Positions 45,089 to 53,888 of a DNA stretch of 64,000 nt are shown one piece after another (the stretch's first letter is position 1; every line of letters begins with the position of its first letter). This stretch comes from Plantibacter flavus (GTDB lineage Bacteria > Actinomycetota > Actinomycetes > Actinomycetales > Microbacteriaceae). The stretch is taken from contig NZ_FXAP01000003.1 of NCBI RefSeq assembly GCF_900177615.1, positions 372,001 to 436,000 of the forward strand, written 5' to 3'. The translations under genes and the position numbers were made by a program. The notes below the pieces were generated by a model. That model made no database searches and was not told the DNA's origin. It saw nothing but the letters and a program-made list of their open reading frames with translations.

Positions 45089-46087
45089 ATGACGATCTCT
45101 TCACGCCTCCGCCGCGCCGCCCTCGTACTCGTGCCGGCGCTCGCCCTGGTCGGCCTCGCCGGCTGCTCCCCCACCGCCGCATCCGACGCCGACAACAGCG
45201 GCGCCTGGAGCTACACCGACGACACCGGCACCACGGTCAAGCTCGACGAGCAGCCGAAGCGCGTCGCGAGCTTCGCCGACTACGCGCTCGGCCTGCACGG
45301 CAACGGCATCGACCCCGTCGCGGTCTTCGGTCGCGTCGACGTCGCCACCGACAACCGGTTCTCGGACTACGACCTCGGCGACACGGCCATCGTCGGCAAC
45401 AGCTACGGCGAGATCGACCTCGAGGCACTCGCCGAGGCGGCACCCGACCTCATCGTGACGGGGATCTACCCGACCGACCGCGACGGCACGCTCGACCTCA
45501 AGGGTCCGTACTACGGCGTCGCCGACGTCGAGCAGCAGGAGCAGCTGGAGAAGATCGCTCCGGTCGTCGCCATCAAGGTCGGCGGCAAGGGCGCCGACGT
45601 CATCGCCTCGCTCAACAAGCTGTCGGAGGCACTCGGAGCCGACGAAGACACCATCGCCGCGGCGAAGGAGAAGTACGACGCCGCAGCTGCAGACCTGACC
45701 GCCGCAGCGAAGGAGACCGACCTCGAGGTCACGCAGATGTACGCGGACGCGAGCGGCATCTACGTCGTCAAGCCGCAGGACGAGCCGGAGACCGAGCTGT
45801 ACAGCGAACTCGGCGTGACGTACACGAACGCGAACCCGGACGGCTACTACTACTGGGACATCTACAGCTGGGAGAACGCGGGCCAGGCGATGACCGGTGA
45901 CGTCCTGCTCGTCAACGTCGAGGGCTTCCAGCAGAGCGACCTCGAGGCGCAGGCGACCTTCGCCTCGCACCCGGCACTCGTCGCCGGTCAGATCCACTCC
46001 TGGAACACCGCCGCCCTCGACTACACGTCGCAGGCGAAGCAGATGGAGACGCTCGCCGGCATCCTCCGCGAGTCGAAGGCGCTGTAG
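45089..46087 (+). CDS. Iron-siderophore-binding lipoprotein
   Basis: 332 residues. Signal peptide MTISSRLRRAALVLVPALAL ends in a lipobox LAGC with Cys26. The mature part is a periplasmic-binding-protein-2 type fold for ferric siderophores (TVKLDEQPKRVASFADYALG, AEAAPDLIVTGIYPTDRDG). It delivers ferric siderophore to the two FecCD permeases encoded upstream. No siderophore synthesis genes are in the window, so the siderophore may be taken from others. Iron-repressed through the box at its promoter. Confidence 0.92.
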   Translation: MTISSRLRRAALVLVPALALVGLAGCSPTAASDADNSGAWSYTDDTGTTVKLDEQPKRVASFADYALGLHGNGIDPVAVFGRVDVATDNRFSDYDLGDTAIVGNSYGEIDLEALAEAAPDLIVTGIYPTDRDGTLDLKGPYYGVADVEQQEQLEKIAPVVAIKVGGKGADVIASLNKLSEALGADEDTIAAAKEKYDAAAADLTAAAKETDLEVTQMYADASGIYVVKPQDEPETELYSELGVTYTNANPDGYYYWDIYSWENAGQAMTGDVLLVNVEGFQQSDLEAQATFASHPALVAGQIHSWNTAALDYTSQAKQMETLAGILRESKAL

Positions 46088-46106
46088 CGAGACGGGGTTG
46101 GGTGGG

Positions 46107-46136
46107 GTGGGGCGCGCCGCTCGCGCGCACCCCCAC
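46107..46136 (+). terminator. GC-rich hairpin after the iron importer
   Basis: GTGGGGCGCGC pairs with GCGCGC-ACCCCCAC (bulged) around CGCTC, 20 nt after the lipoprotein stop. No T-tract follows. Confidence 0.5.
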
Positions 46137-46264
46137 CTCCTGTGCTCCCGACGCACCGGATCGGCTCCGGAGTGTGCCGACCGCACATGGGCTGAGCCTC
46201 CAGACGGCCGGTAGCCTCGTCAGGCGTCCCGGCCGTCCGGGTGCGCCCAACACGAAGGAGTGCC

Positions 46265-47626
46265 ATGGCCATCCAGAGCGCGCGCGAGAGCGACCCACGC
46301 GGACCAGACACCACCGCAGGCCAGAGCGACATCGATCGCGACGGCCTCGACTCCCGGGTGCAGCGCCGCCGCGCCATCCTCGCCAGCTCGGTCGGCACCG
46401 TCATCGAGTGGTACGACTTCACCCTCTACGGGCTGGCCTCAGCGCTCGTGTTCGCGCCGCTGTTCTTCCCCGGCGCAGGCGACCTCGCCGGCCTGCTCGG
46501 CGCGTTCGCCGGGTTCGCGGTCGGCTTCGGCGCCCGCCCGATCGGCGGCCTGATCTTCGCCCACTACGGCGACAAGCTCGGGCGCAAACCGACGTTGCTC
46601 GTCACGCTCCTCTTCATGGGCGTCGCAACCACCTTCATCGGCCTCCTCCCCACCGCCGACAGCATCGGCATCTGGGCTCCGATCCTGCTCATCGTGCTGC
46701 GGATCTTCCAGGGCATGGGCTCGGGCGCCGAGTTCGCCGGCGCGATCACGATGGCGAGCGAGTCCGCCGACGTGAAGCACCGCGCGTTCGCCGCGTCGTT
46801 CCCCGGCGCCTCCGTCTACGTGGGCATGGCGCTCGCCACCACCGTCTTCGCCGTGGTCAGCACCCTGCCGATCGAGCAGTTCCAGAGCTGGGGCTGGCGG
46901 ATCCCGTTCCTCGCGAGCGTCGTCATCGTCGCCTTCGCGCTGTACTTCCGGCTGCGGGTGAAGGAGACGAAGGCGTTCGAGAGCGCCGAGGAGCGCGGCG
47001 CGGTCACCTCGGCACCGTTGGCCGGCGCGATCCGCTCGCACTGGCGGGTGATCCTCTGCGGCATGGGGCTCTTCGCGTTCGCACTGCCGTGGGTCTACGT
47101 CGTGCAGGTGTTCTCGCTGTCGTACGTCACGGGCACCCTGAGCGTGAACCCGACGGAGGCGCTCATCGGCCTCATCGTCGCCGAGGTCCTGACCATCCCG
47201 ACGGCGCTCTTGTTCGGCCGCCTCGCCGACCGCATCGGTCGGAAGCCCGTCCTCATGGGCGCCGCGATCTTCGGTGTGCTCTACGCGTTCCCGATGTTCC
47301 TGCTCTACGACACGGAGCAGTCGGCCCTCGTCGCCCTGGGCCTCATCCTGGGCCTCGCCGTCATCCAGGGTGCCACCATCGGCACCTCGGGAGCACTGCT
47401 CGCCGAGATCTTCCCGACCTCGATGCGCTGGAGCGGCATCGCGCTCTCCCGCGAGATCCCGGCCGCCCTCGTCGGCGGGACGGTCCCGCTCGTCGCGACC
47501 GCGCTCGTCGCCGCGAGCGGCGGCGCTCCGTGGTTGGTGGCGGCGTACCTGCTGGTGCTCAGCGCGATCGGCATCGTCGGGATCGCCTTCCTCCCGGAGA
47601 CCCTCCCGCGCAAGCAGCGCGGCTGA
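46265..47626 (+). CDS. MFS transporter, metabolite:H+ symporter (MHS) type
   Basis: 453 residues, twelve membrane helices. The first helix motif GTVIEWYDFTLYG and HYGDKLGRKPTLLVTLLFMG are hallmarks of the MHS branch (citrate, shikimate, alpha-ketoglutarate, proline/betaine carriers); a second RLADRIGRKPVL follows at mid-protein. Substrate unknown. AAGGAG 5 nt before the ATG decides the start. Followed by the longest hairpin-repeat array of the window. Confidence 0.92.
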   Translation: MAIQSARESDPRGPDTTAGQSDIDRDGLDSRVQRRRAILASSVGTVIEWYDFTLYGLASALVFAPLFFPGAGDLAGLLGAFAGFAVGFGARPIGGLIFAHYGDKLGRKPTLLVTLLFMGVATTFIGLLPTADSIGIWAPILLIVLRIFQGMGSGAEFAGAITMASESADVKHRAFAASFPGASVYVGMALATTVFAVVSTLPIEQFQSWGWRIPFLASVVIVAFALYFRLRVKETKAFESAEERGAVTSAPLAGAIRSHWRVILCGMGLFAFALPWVYVVQVFSLSYVTGTLSVNPTEALIGLIVAEVLTIPTALLFGRLADRIGRKPVLMGAAIFGVLYAFPMFLLYDTEQSALVALGLILGLAVIQGATIGTSGALLAEIFPTSMRWSGIALSREIPAALVGGTVPLVATALVAASGGAPWLVAAYLLVLSAIGIVGIAFLPETLPRKQRG

Positions 47627-47636
47627 CGCGTCCTCG

Positions 47637-48470
47637 GTCCCTGAGCCTGTCGAAGGGCGACGTCACCCGTAGGCACTTCGACAAGCTCAGTGACCGGCGG
47701 AGGTGAGCTCAGTGACCGGGAGGGGTGAGCTCAGTGACCGGGAGGCCAAGCTCCGTGACCGGGAGGCCAAGCTCCGTGACCGGGAGGCCAAGCTCCGTGA
47801 CCGGGAGGCCAAGCTCAGTGACCGGAAGGGCAGGTCCATGACCGGAAGAAGGCCAACCCGGCGAACCCGGTCCCTGAGCCTGTCGAAGGGCGACGTCAGC
47901 CCGAGTGCACTTCGACAAGCTCAGTGACCGGGAGAGGTGAGCTCAGTGACCGGGAGAGGTGAGCTCAGTGACCGGAAGAGGTGAGCCCGGCGCCCGGAAG
48001 AAGGCCAACCCGGCGAACCCGGTCCCTGAGCCTGTCGAAGGGCGACGTCAGCCCGAGTGCACTTCGACAAGCTCAGTGACCGGAAGAGGTGAGCTCAGTG
48101 ACCGGAAGAGGTGAGCCCGGCGCCCGGAAGAAGGCCAACCCGGCGAACCCGGTCCCTGAGCCTGTCGAAGGGCGACGTCAGCCCGAGTGCACTTCGACAA
48201 GCTCAGTGACCGGAAGAGGTGAGCTCAGTGACCGGGAGAGGTGAGCTCAGTGACCGGAAGAGGTGAGCCCGGCGCCCGGAAGAAGGCCAACCCGGCGAAC
48301 CCGGTCCCTGAGCCTGTCGAAGGGCGACGTCAGCCCGAGTGCACTTCGACAAGCTCAGTGACCGGGAGAGGTGAGCTCAGTGACCGGGAGGCCAAGCTCC
48401 GTGACCGGGAGGCCAAGCTCAGTGACCGGCGGAGGTGAGCTCAATGACCGGCGGACTTGAGCTCAGTGAC
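47637..48470. repeat. Hairpin-repeat cluster E, the longest array (about 830 bp)
   Basis: Five head-to-head pairs of CCCTGAGCCTGTCGAAGGG and CACTTCGACAAGCTCAGTG are embedded in larger blocks of 126 to 154 bp that recur three to four times. They include the shared spacer GAAGAAGGCCAACCCGGCG. Runs of degenerate half-elements (GAGCTCAGTGACCGG) lie between. It fills the gap between the MFS gene and the convergent ABC ATPase. I find no gene in it. Confidence 0.92.
47734..47817. repeat. Perfect 21-bp minisatellite inside cluster E
   Basis: GTGACCGGGAGGCCAAGCTC plus C or A is repeated four times without interruption and again one to two times near 48386-48430. The unit contains the GTGACCGG foot of the hairpin element but not its stem. 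Confidence 0.85.
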
Positions 48471-48500
48471 CGTACGCGGCCCGGCCGAGCAGCCGGGCCG

Positions 48501-49289
48501 CTACTCCTCGTCCCAGGTCATGCGACGGCCCATCACGGGCACGGAGGCCAGCAGTTCACGGGTGTAGGCGTCCTCGGGAGCGGCCAGGACGGTGGCCGTC
48601 GGGCCCGCCTCGACGACCCGGCCCGCCTGCATGACGCTCACCGTGTCGCACATGTAATTCACGACGGCGAGGTTGTGGGAGATGAACAGCACCGTGAGCT
48701 CGAGCTCGCGCTGCAGCTCGCGCAGCAGGTTGAGGACGACGCCCTGCACCGAGACGTCTAGCGCCGAGGTGATCTCGTCGGCGATGAGGACCTCCGGTTC
48801 GGCCGCGAGCGCCCGGGCTATCGTGATGCGCTGCCGCTGACCACCCGAGAACGCCGACGGCAGGTCGTTCGCGCGGTCCGGGTCGATGTGGACGCGCTCG
48901 AGCAGCTCGCCCACCCGGGACCGCTGCTCCGAGCGACTCCAGGAGCGCCCCGTCGCGCGGGACCCCTCGGCGATCGACAAACCGATCGGCATGCGCGGGT
49001 CGAGCGCGGAGTAGGGGTCTTGGAAGACGAGTTGCACGCGTCGACGCGCACGACGGGCAGCGGACGAGCGCCCGACGATGTCGGCGCCGTTCAGTCGGAT
49101 GCCGCCGGCGCTCGGGATGACGAGACCGACGGCGGCCGCGGCGACCGTCGACTTGCCCGAGCCGGACTCCCCCACGAGCCCGTGGGACGTGCCCGGGCGG
49201 ACCGTCAGATCGAAGCCGTCGACCGCGGTGTGCGCGGACGCGCCGTGGCCGTAGCGGACCGTGAGGCCGGAGAACTCGAGACCGGTCAT
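48501..49289 (-). CDS. ABC importer ATPase, OppF-like
   Basis: 262 residues with Walker A GESGSGKST, signature FSGGQRQR (Phe instead of Leu at the first position), Walker B VLIADEIT (Ile-Thr in place of Pro after the catalytic Glu) and switch ISHNLA. Last gene of the operon that begins with DUF917. Its start overlaps the stop of the fused permease/ATPase (ATGA). The domain is complete and should be active. Confidence 0.92.
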   Translation of the reverse strand: MTGLEFSGLTVRYGHGASAHTAVDGFDLTVRPGTSHGLVGESGSGKSTVAAAAVGLVIPSAGGIRLNGADIVGRSSAARRARRRVQLVFQDPYSALDPRMPIGLSIAEGSRATGRSWSRSEQRSRVGELLERVHIDPDRANDLPSAFSGGQRQRITIARALAAEPEVLIADEITSALDVSVQGVVLNLLRELQRELELTVLFISHNLAVVNYMCDTVSVMQAGRVVEAGPTATVLAAPEDAYTRELLASVPVMGRRMTWDEE

Positions 49290-51124
49290 GCGCGCTGTCC
49301 TTCGGTGGTGATGGGCCCTTCGGCAAGCGGGTCCTGCCCTTCGACAGGCTCAGGAACCAAGAACGACTCACCGATGACCGGGAGCGGCATGGTGCGGTCG
49401 GAGGTCATGTCGGGGACGCAGGCGATGAGCCCGCGGGTGTACGGGTGTCGCGCCTCGTGGAGGCGGTCGGCGTCGAGCGACTCGACGATGCGGCCGTCCT
49501 TCATGACGAGGATGCGGTCGCAGAACCCGCTGACGAGGGCGATGTCGTGCGAGATGAGCAGGATCGCAGCACCCGTCTGCTCCTGTGCCTCGTGGAGCAC
49601 CCGGAGGACCTGGCGCTGCACCGTCACGTCGAGCGCCGTCGTGGGCTCGTCGGCGATGAGCAGCTTCGGGCGTCCCATGAGCCCCATGCCGATCATGGCC
49701 CGTTGCCGCATGCCGCCGGACAGCTCGTGCGGGAACTGCTTCAGGCGCTTTGCCGGAAGCGGGATCCGCACCGACTCGAGCGCTGCCTCGGCACGCTTCG
49801 TGGACTCGGCCGTCGACAGTCCCTCATGGACCTCGACGGTCTCGCGGAGCTGCTTGCCGATCGTGAGCGACGGGTTGAGCGAGGTGAGCGGGTCCTGGAA
49901 GACCATGGCGAGCTCGAGGCCGAGGCGGCTGCGCTCGGCCTTCGTCAGCGGTGCCGTCATGTCGATCCCGCGGAAGCTCAGCTCCGAGGCCTGCACCGAG
50001 GAGTCGGGCCCGAGGAGGGCGGCGATCGCCATCGCGCTCACCGACTTGCCCGATCCGGACTCGCCGACGACACCGACGACCTCGCCGGGCATGATCGTGA
50101 GGCTGATGCCGTGGACGCGCTCGACGAGTCGGCCGTCGCGGTCCGGGAAGGCGACGCGGAGGTCGCGCACCTGCACGACGGGCTCCTGGTCGGCAGGCGT
50201 CGCAGCCGCAGCCGAGCCGGTCGCGGGAGCCGCGGTGCGACGGCGCGCGGGCGCTGGCAGGCCGAGGAGCCGCTTCGACGACTCGTTCCAGAGCTCGCCG
50301 AGCTGCGTGAAGATGACGCCGCACACGACGAGCGCGATGCCGGGACCGATCGCCGCCATCGGGTTGCCGTAGATGCGGGCGATCCCGAGGCCGAGGAGAC
50401 GACCCCAGTCGTACTCGGGCGCCTGCACCCCGAGACCGAGGAAGGACAGGCCGGCGAAGGCGAGCAGCGTGCCGGAGGCGGAGACCGCCGCGTTCACGAG
50501 CATCGGCGGGAGCATGTTCGGCATGACGTGCCGGACGAGCACCTCCGCCTGCCCGACTCCGGCGATCCGCGCGGCCTTCACGTAGTCGCGACCGATGAGC
50601 GACGACGCGAGCGTGTAGGTGAGGCGGGCGAAGGTCGGCACCCCGGCGAACCCGACGGCGAGCATGGCACCGGTGGCGCTCGCACCCCAGATCACCGAGA
50701 AGAACAGCGCCATCAGGAGCCACGGGAACGACAGCAGGATGTCGACGAGCGCGGTGACGAGTCGGCGGAGCGGTCGAGGCAGGACCGTCGCGACGGCCCC
50801 GAGCAGGACGCCGCCGACGACGGAGATCGCGGTGGCGCCGAGGGTCAGCAGGACGGACACCCGCGTGGCGACCATGACCCGGGCGAAGACGTCGCGACCG
50901 AGCTCGTCGGTGCCGAAGGGGTGGGCGAGGCTCGCACCGGCGAGGCGGTCGGCCACGGACGTCGTGTCGGCGGCGGACCCCCAGACGGTCGGGCCGACGA
51001 CCGCGACCACGATGACGAGGAGCGCTCCGATCGCGCCGGTCAGGCCGCGCGGGGTGCGGAGGCGGTCGAGCACCGGGGACCGGCGTGAGGGGGTGGGACT
51101 GGAGGTGGTCGGACGGGTGCTCAT
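49286..51124 (-). CDS. Fused ABC permease (OppC-like) and ATPase (OppD-like)
   Basis: 612 residues. Residues about 1-290 are an OppC-type permease (HPFGTDELGRDVFARVMVAT, GRDYVKAARIAGVGQAEVLV). An Ala/Pro-rich linker leads to a full ATPase with Walker A GESGSGKS near 355, LSGGMRQR and LLIADEPTTALDV. Such fusions occur in some Actinobacteria. The C-terminal tail SFLVPEPVEGQDPLAEG includes the translation of a hairpin repeat (CCCTTCGACAGGCTCAGGA at 49338-49356), so a repeat has landed in the coding sequence without harming the ATPase domain. Four nucleotides separate it from the OppB-like stop. Confidence 0.9.
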   Translation of the reverse strand: MSTRPTTSSPTPSRRSPVLDRLRTPRGLTGAIGALLVIVVAVVGPTVWGSAADTTSVADRLAGASLAHPFGTDELGRDVFARVMVATRVSVLLTLGATAISVVGGVLLGAVATVLPRPLRRLVTALVDILLSFPWLLMALFFSVIWGASATGAMLAVGFAGVPTFARLTYTLASSLIGRDYVKAARIAGVGQAEVLVRHVMPNMLPPMLVNAAVSASGTLLAFAGLSFLGLGVQAPEYDWGRLLGLGIARIYGNPMAAIGPGIALVVCGVIFTQLGELWNESSKRLLGLPAPARRRTAAPATGSAAAATPADQEPVVQVRDLRVAFPDRDGRLVERVHGISLTIMPGEVVGVVGESGSGKSVSAMAIAALLGPDSSVQASELSFRGIDMTAPLTKAERSRLGLELAMVFQDPLTSLNPSLTIGKQLRETVEVHEGLSTAESTKRAEAALESVRIPLPAKRLKQFPHELSGGMRQRAMIGMGLMGRPKLLIADEPTTALDVTVQRQVLRVLHEAQEQTGAAILLISHDIALVSGFCDRILVMKDGRIVESLDADRLHEARHPYTRGLIACVPDMTSDRTMPLPVIGESFLVPEPVEGQDPLAEGPITTEGQRA

Positions 51125-51128
51125 GAGC

Positions 51129-52181
51129 TCAGCCCTCCGTGATCGAGGAGCGCGGATCGATCGTCGCGAGCGCGATGTCGATGAGGAGGTTGAGGCCGAG
51201 GACGAGGATCGCGTACACGAGCACGATGCCCTGGATCATCGGGTAGTCCTTCGAGGTGATCGACGACACGATGCTCGTCCCGAGACCGGGGATGGCGAAG
51301 ACCGTCTCGATGAGCACGGTGCCGGCGACCATGCCCGTGAGGATGATGCCGCCGATCGTGAGTGTCGAGGTCACCATGTTCGGCAGCGCGTGCCGCAGGT
51401 AGACGAGGTGCGTCGGGAGGCGCTTGCTCCGTGCCGTGGTCATGTACGGCATCTCGAGGACGGCCAGCATCTCCACGTGCACGATGCGGGCGAGATACGC
51501 CATCGGACCGACCGCGAGGGCGACCACCGGCAGGATCGCCTGGTCGAAGCCTCCCCAGCCGGCGGCCGGGAGCACCTTGAGCCCGATGCTGAACACGGCG
51601 ATGAGACCGACGGCGAGCAGGAGGCTCGGGATGGCGATCAACACGCCGAGCAGACCCGAGACGCCGAGGTCGGCGAGGCGACGGCGGCCGGTGCGCGAGG
51701 ACACCGCGGTCGCGACGCCGATGGGGAAGGCGCCGATCGCCGCGAGGAGGAAGGACGCGACCGCGAGGGTGAGCGTCACCGGGAAGCGCTGCGCGATCGT
51801 GTCGGCGACCGGCCGCTGCGACCCGATCGCCGTCCCGAAGTCGCCGCGGAACAGCCCGCTGACGTAATTGACGAACTGCTCCGGCACCGGCACGTTCAGG
51901 CCGAGGTCGGCGCGCGTCCGCTCGACGAGTTCCGGCGTCGCGCTGTTCCCGAGCGCAGCCCGCACCGGGTCGCCCGGCACGAGCTGCACGATCAGGAACG
52001 TCGCGACGATGACGATGGCGAGGGAGACGAGCACCCGGCCGAGTCGTCGGAGGATGAACGAGGTCCGCGGGGAGAGTCCGCCGAGGACGCCACGACCCCC
52101 TCGACGCGCGACCGCCGGGCCGCCGGGGCCCGTGGCCGGGTCGGTGGCCTGCCCGGTGGTCACGGTCGAGGGGATCGCCAT
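51129..52181 (-). CDS. ABC importer permease, OppB-like
   Basis: 350 residues: a polar N-terminal tail of about 35, then helices with LVPGDPVRAALGNSATPELV near the start and the OppB coupling segment MPYMTTARSKRLPTHLVYLR plus VFAIPGLGTSIVSSITSKDY. Partner of the permease half of the fused protein. Two nucleotides downstream of the binding-protein stop. Confidence 0.92.
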   Translation of the reverse strand: MAIPSTVTTGQATDPATGPGGPAVARRGGRGVLGGLSPRTSFILRRLGRVLVSLAIVIVATFLIVQLVPGDPVRAALGNSATPELVERTRADLGLNVPVPEQFVNYVSGLFRGDFGTAIGSQRPVADTIAQRFPVTLTLAVASFLLAAIGAFPIGVATAVSSRTGRRRLADLGVSGLLGVLIAIPSLLLAVGLIAVFSIGLKVLPAAGWGGFDQAILPVVALAVGPMAYLARIVHVEMLAVLEMPYMTTARSKRLPTHLVYLRHALPNMVTSTLTIGGIILTGMVAGTVLIETVFAIPGLGTSIVSSITSKDYPMIQGIVLVYAILVLGLNLLIDIALATIDPRSSITEG

Positions 52182-52183
52182 GA

Positions 52184-53776
52184 TCAGCCGACCATCCGGA
52201 TGCTCGTCGGGCGGATGAAGTTCGGCCGCTCGACCTCGGCGCCGTTCAGGTACATGAAGTCCTGCGCGTCGGCGATCGGGAACACGTCCGTCCGCTCGAT
52301 GAGCTTCGCCTCGGCCTGCTGCCAGAGGTCGCAGGTCTCATCGGGGCTGGCCGTCTTGGCCTGCTCGGCGAGTGCGTCGTACTCCGGGTTGTCGACGAAC
52401 ATGAAGTTGTTGCCGCCCTTGTCCGGGGTCTCGCCACCGAAGAAGGTGTTCACGATGACCGGTCCGCCCGGAGCGATCTGCACGAAGCCGGTGTCCCAGT
52501 CGAAGGTCGAGAACAGCTGCTCGGACCAGGCGTTCGCGTCGTTGCCCGAGAGCTCCGTCGTGACGCCCAGCTCGTCCCAGGTCTGCTGTACGAGCTCGGC
52601 CGCTGCCGCGTGGCTCGGGGTGGCCGCGTCGTAGATGAACTTGATCGTCAGCGGCTCACCGTCCTTCGAGCGCTTGCCGTCGGAACCGAGCGTCCAGCCC
52701 GCCTCGTCGAGCAGTTCGCCGGACTTCTCGACGTCCGTCTCGGGGAGCGTCCACTGCGGGCCGTCGGCGACGCAGAGGTACGGGCTCTTCACGACGAGCG
52801 ACTTGGACTCCTCGGCGGTGCCGTCGGTGACGACCTCACCGACCTGCTCGCGGTCGATCGCGGTGACGAGGGCCTCGCGGACGAGCGGGTCGGAGGTGGG
52901 GCGCTCAGGACGCTCGTTGAAGAGCATCTCGCCGATCGGGTTGCGCACGCCCTCGCTGCCGAGACCGGCGGCCTCGACGCGGTCCTGGTCGGCGCCGCCG
53001 ATGCTCGCGGCGTTCACGTCACCGGAGAGCAGCAGGTTCGCCGCGGTCCCGGGGTCGGTGACGACGCGGACCTCGAAGGTGTCCGGCAGGCCCTTGGTGT
53101 CGCTCGTGACGTCCTCGGGACCCCAGGTGTAGTCGTCGCGCTTCGTGAAGGTGTAGCTGGAGCCGGGGGTGGCCTTGTCGAGGGTGAAGAGGCCGGTGCC
53201 GTTCATCGTCTCGACGAGGGAGTCCGGGTCGTCGAGGCCGGCCTGGCAGACCATCTCGACGGTGCCGGTGTTGGCGAGGATGAACGGGTCGGGCGTCGAG
53301 CTCGTGACGGTGAGCTGGTTGCCGTCGGCGGTCGCGGTCATCCGCTCGGAGACCTGCGCGCCGTAGTAGAAGGTCGCGTTGGCCGGGTCGGCGTTGTAGG
53401 TGATGTTCGCCGCGGCGGTCTCCGCGGTGAACGGGGTGCCGTCGGCGCAGGTGATGCCGTCCTTGAGCGTGTAGGTGATGGAGGTGGAGGTGGCGTCCTC
53501 CTCCCAGCTCTCGGCCAGCCAGGGCAGGAGCTCGCCGTCGGCGTTGACGTACACGAGCGACTCGTAGTGGAAGCTGATGATCTCGCGGGCCTCGAGGCTG
53601 ATCCCCGTCATGGGGACGAGGCTGCCGGGGTCGCCGCTCATCGCGGTGACGAAGGTGCCGCCGGAGACGTACTCGCCGGAGGAATCGGAGGATTGCGAGG
53701 AGGTGCACGCGGTGAGGGCCACCGCGGTGAGGGCCGCGGTGGCGAGTGCCGCCGCGACTTTCCGCTTGCTGTTCAT
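52184..53776 (-). CDS. ABC importer substrate-binding lipoprotein, SBP_bac_5 family
   Basis: 530 residues. Signal MNSKRKVAAALATAALTAVA with lipobox ALTAC (Cys24), Ser-rich linker, then a family 5 solute-binding fold (SWEEDATSTSITYTLKDGIT, ALVTAIDREQVGEVV). AAGGA is about 8 nt before the ATG. A 112-bp GT-rich gap separates it from the hydantoinase gene. The ligand is unknown; the operon suggests a cyclic amide, peptide or related nitrogen compound (inference). Confidence 0.92.
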   Translation of the reverse strand: MNSKRKVAAALATAALTAVALTACTSSQSSDSSGEYVSGGTFVTAMSGDPGSLVPMTGISLEAREIISFHYESLVYVNADGELLPWLAESWEEDATSTSITYTLKDGITCADGTPFTAETAAANITYNADPANATFYYGAQVSERMTATADGNQLTVTSSTPDPFILANTGTVEMVCQAGLDDPDSLVETMNGTGLFTLDKATPGSSYTFTKRDDYTWGPEDVTSDTKGLPDTFEVRVVTDPGTAANLLLSGDVNAASIGGADQDRVEAAGLGSEGVRNPIGEMLFNERPERPTSDPLVREALVTAIDREQVGEVVTDGTAEESKSLVVKSPYLCVADGPQWTLPETDVEKSGELLDEAGWTLGSDGKRSKDGEPLTIKFIYDAATPSHAAAAELVQQTWDELGVTTELSGNDANAWSEQLFSTFDWDTGFVQIAPGGPVIVNTFFGGETPDKGGNNFMFVDNPEYDALAEQAKTASPDETCDLWQQAEAKLIERTDVFPIADAQDFMYLNGAEVERPNFIRPTSIRMVG

Positions 53777-53888
53777 GCTGGATCCTTCGTACTCGGGTGG
53801 CCGTGGTGCGCGGGTGGCCGGATCAGATGGGGTGAGGTGCCGTGTTGGTGCTGGTGCTGGTGGAGAGCTGTGCTGGTGCTGTGGTGCG

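Noticed and set aside
47734-48470. Possible CRISPR array
   Set aside because: The 21-bp units are directly adjacent with no unique spacers, and no cas gene is present.
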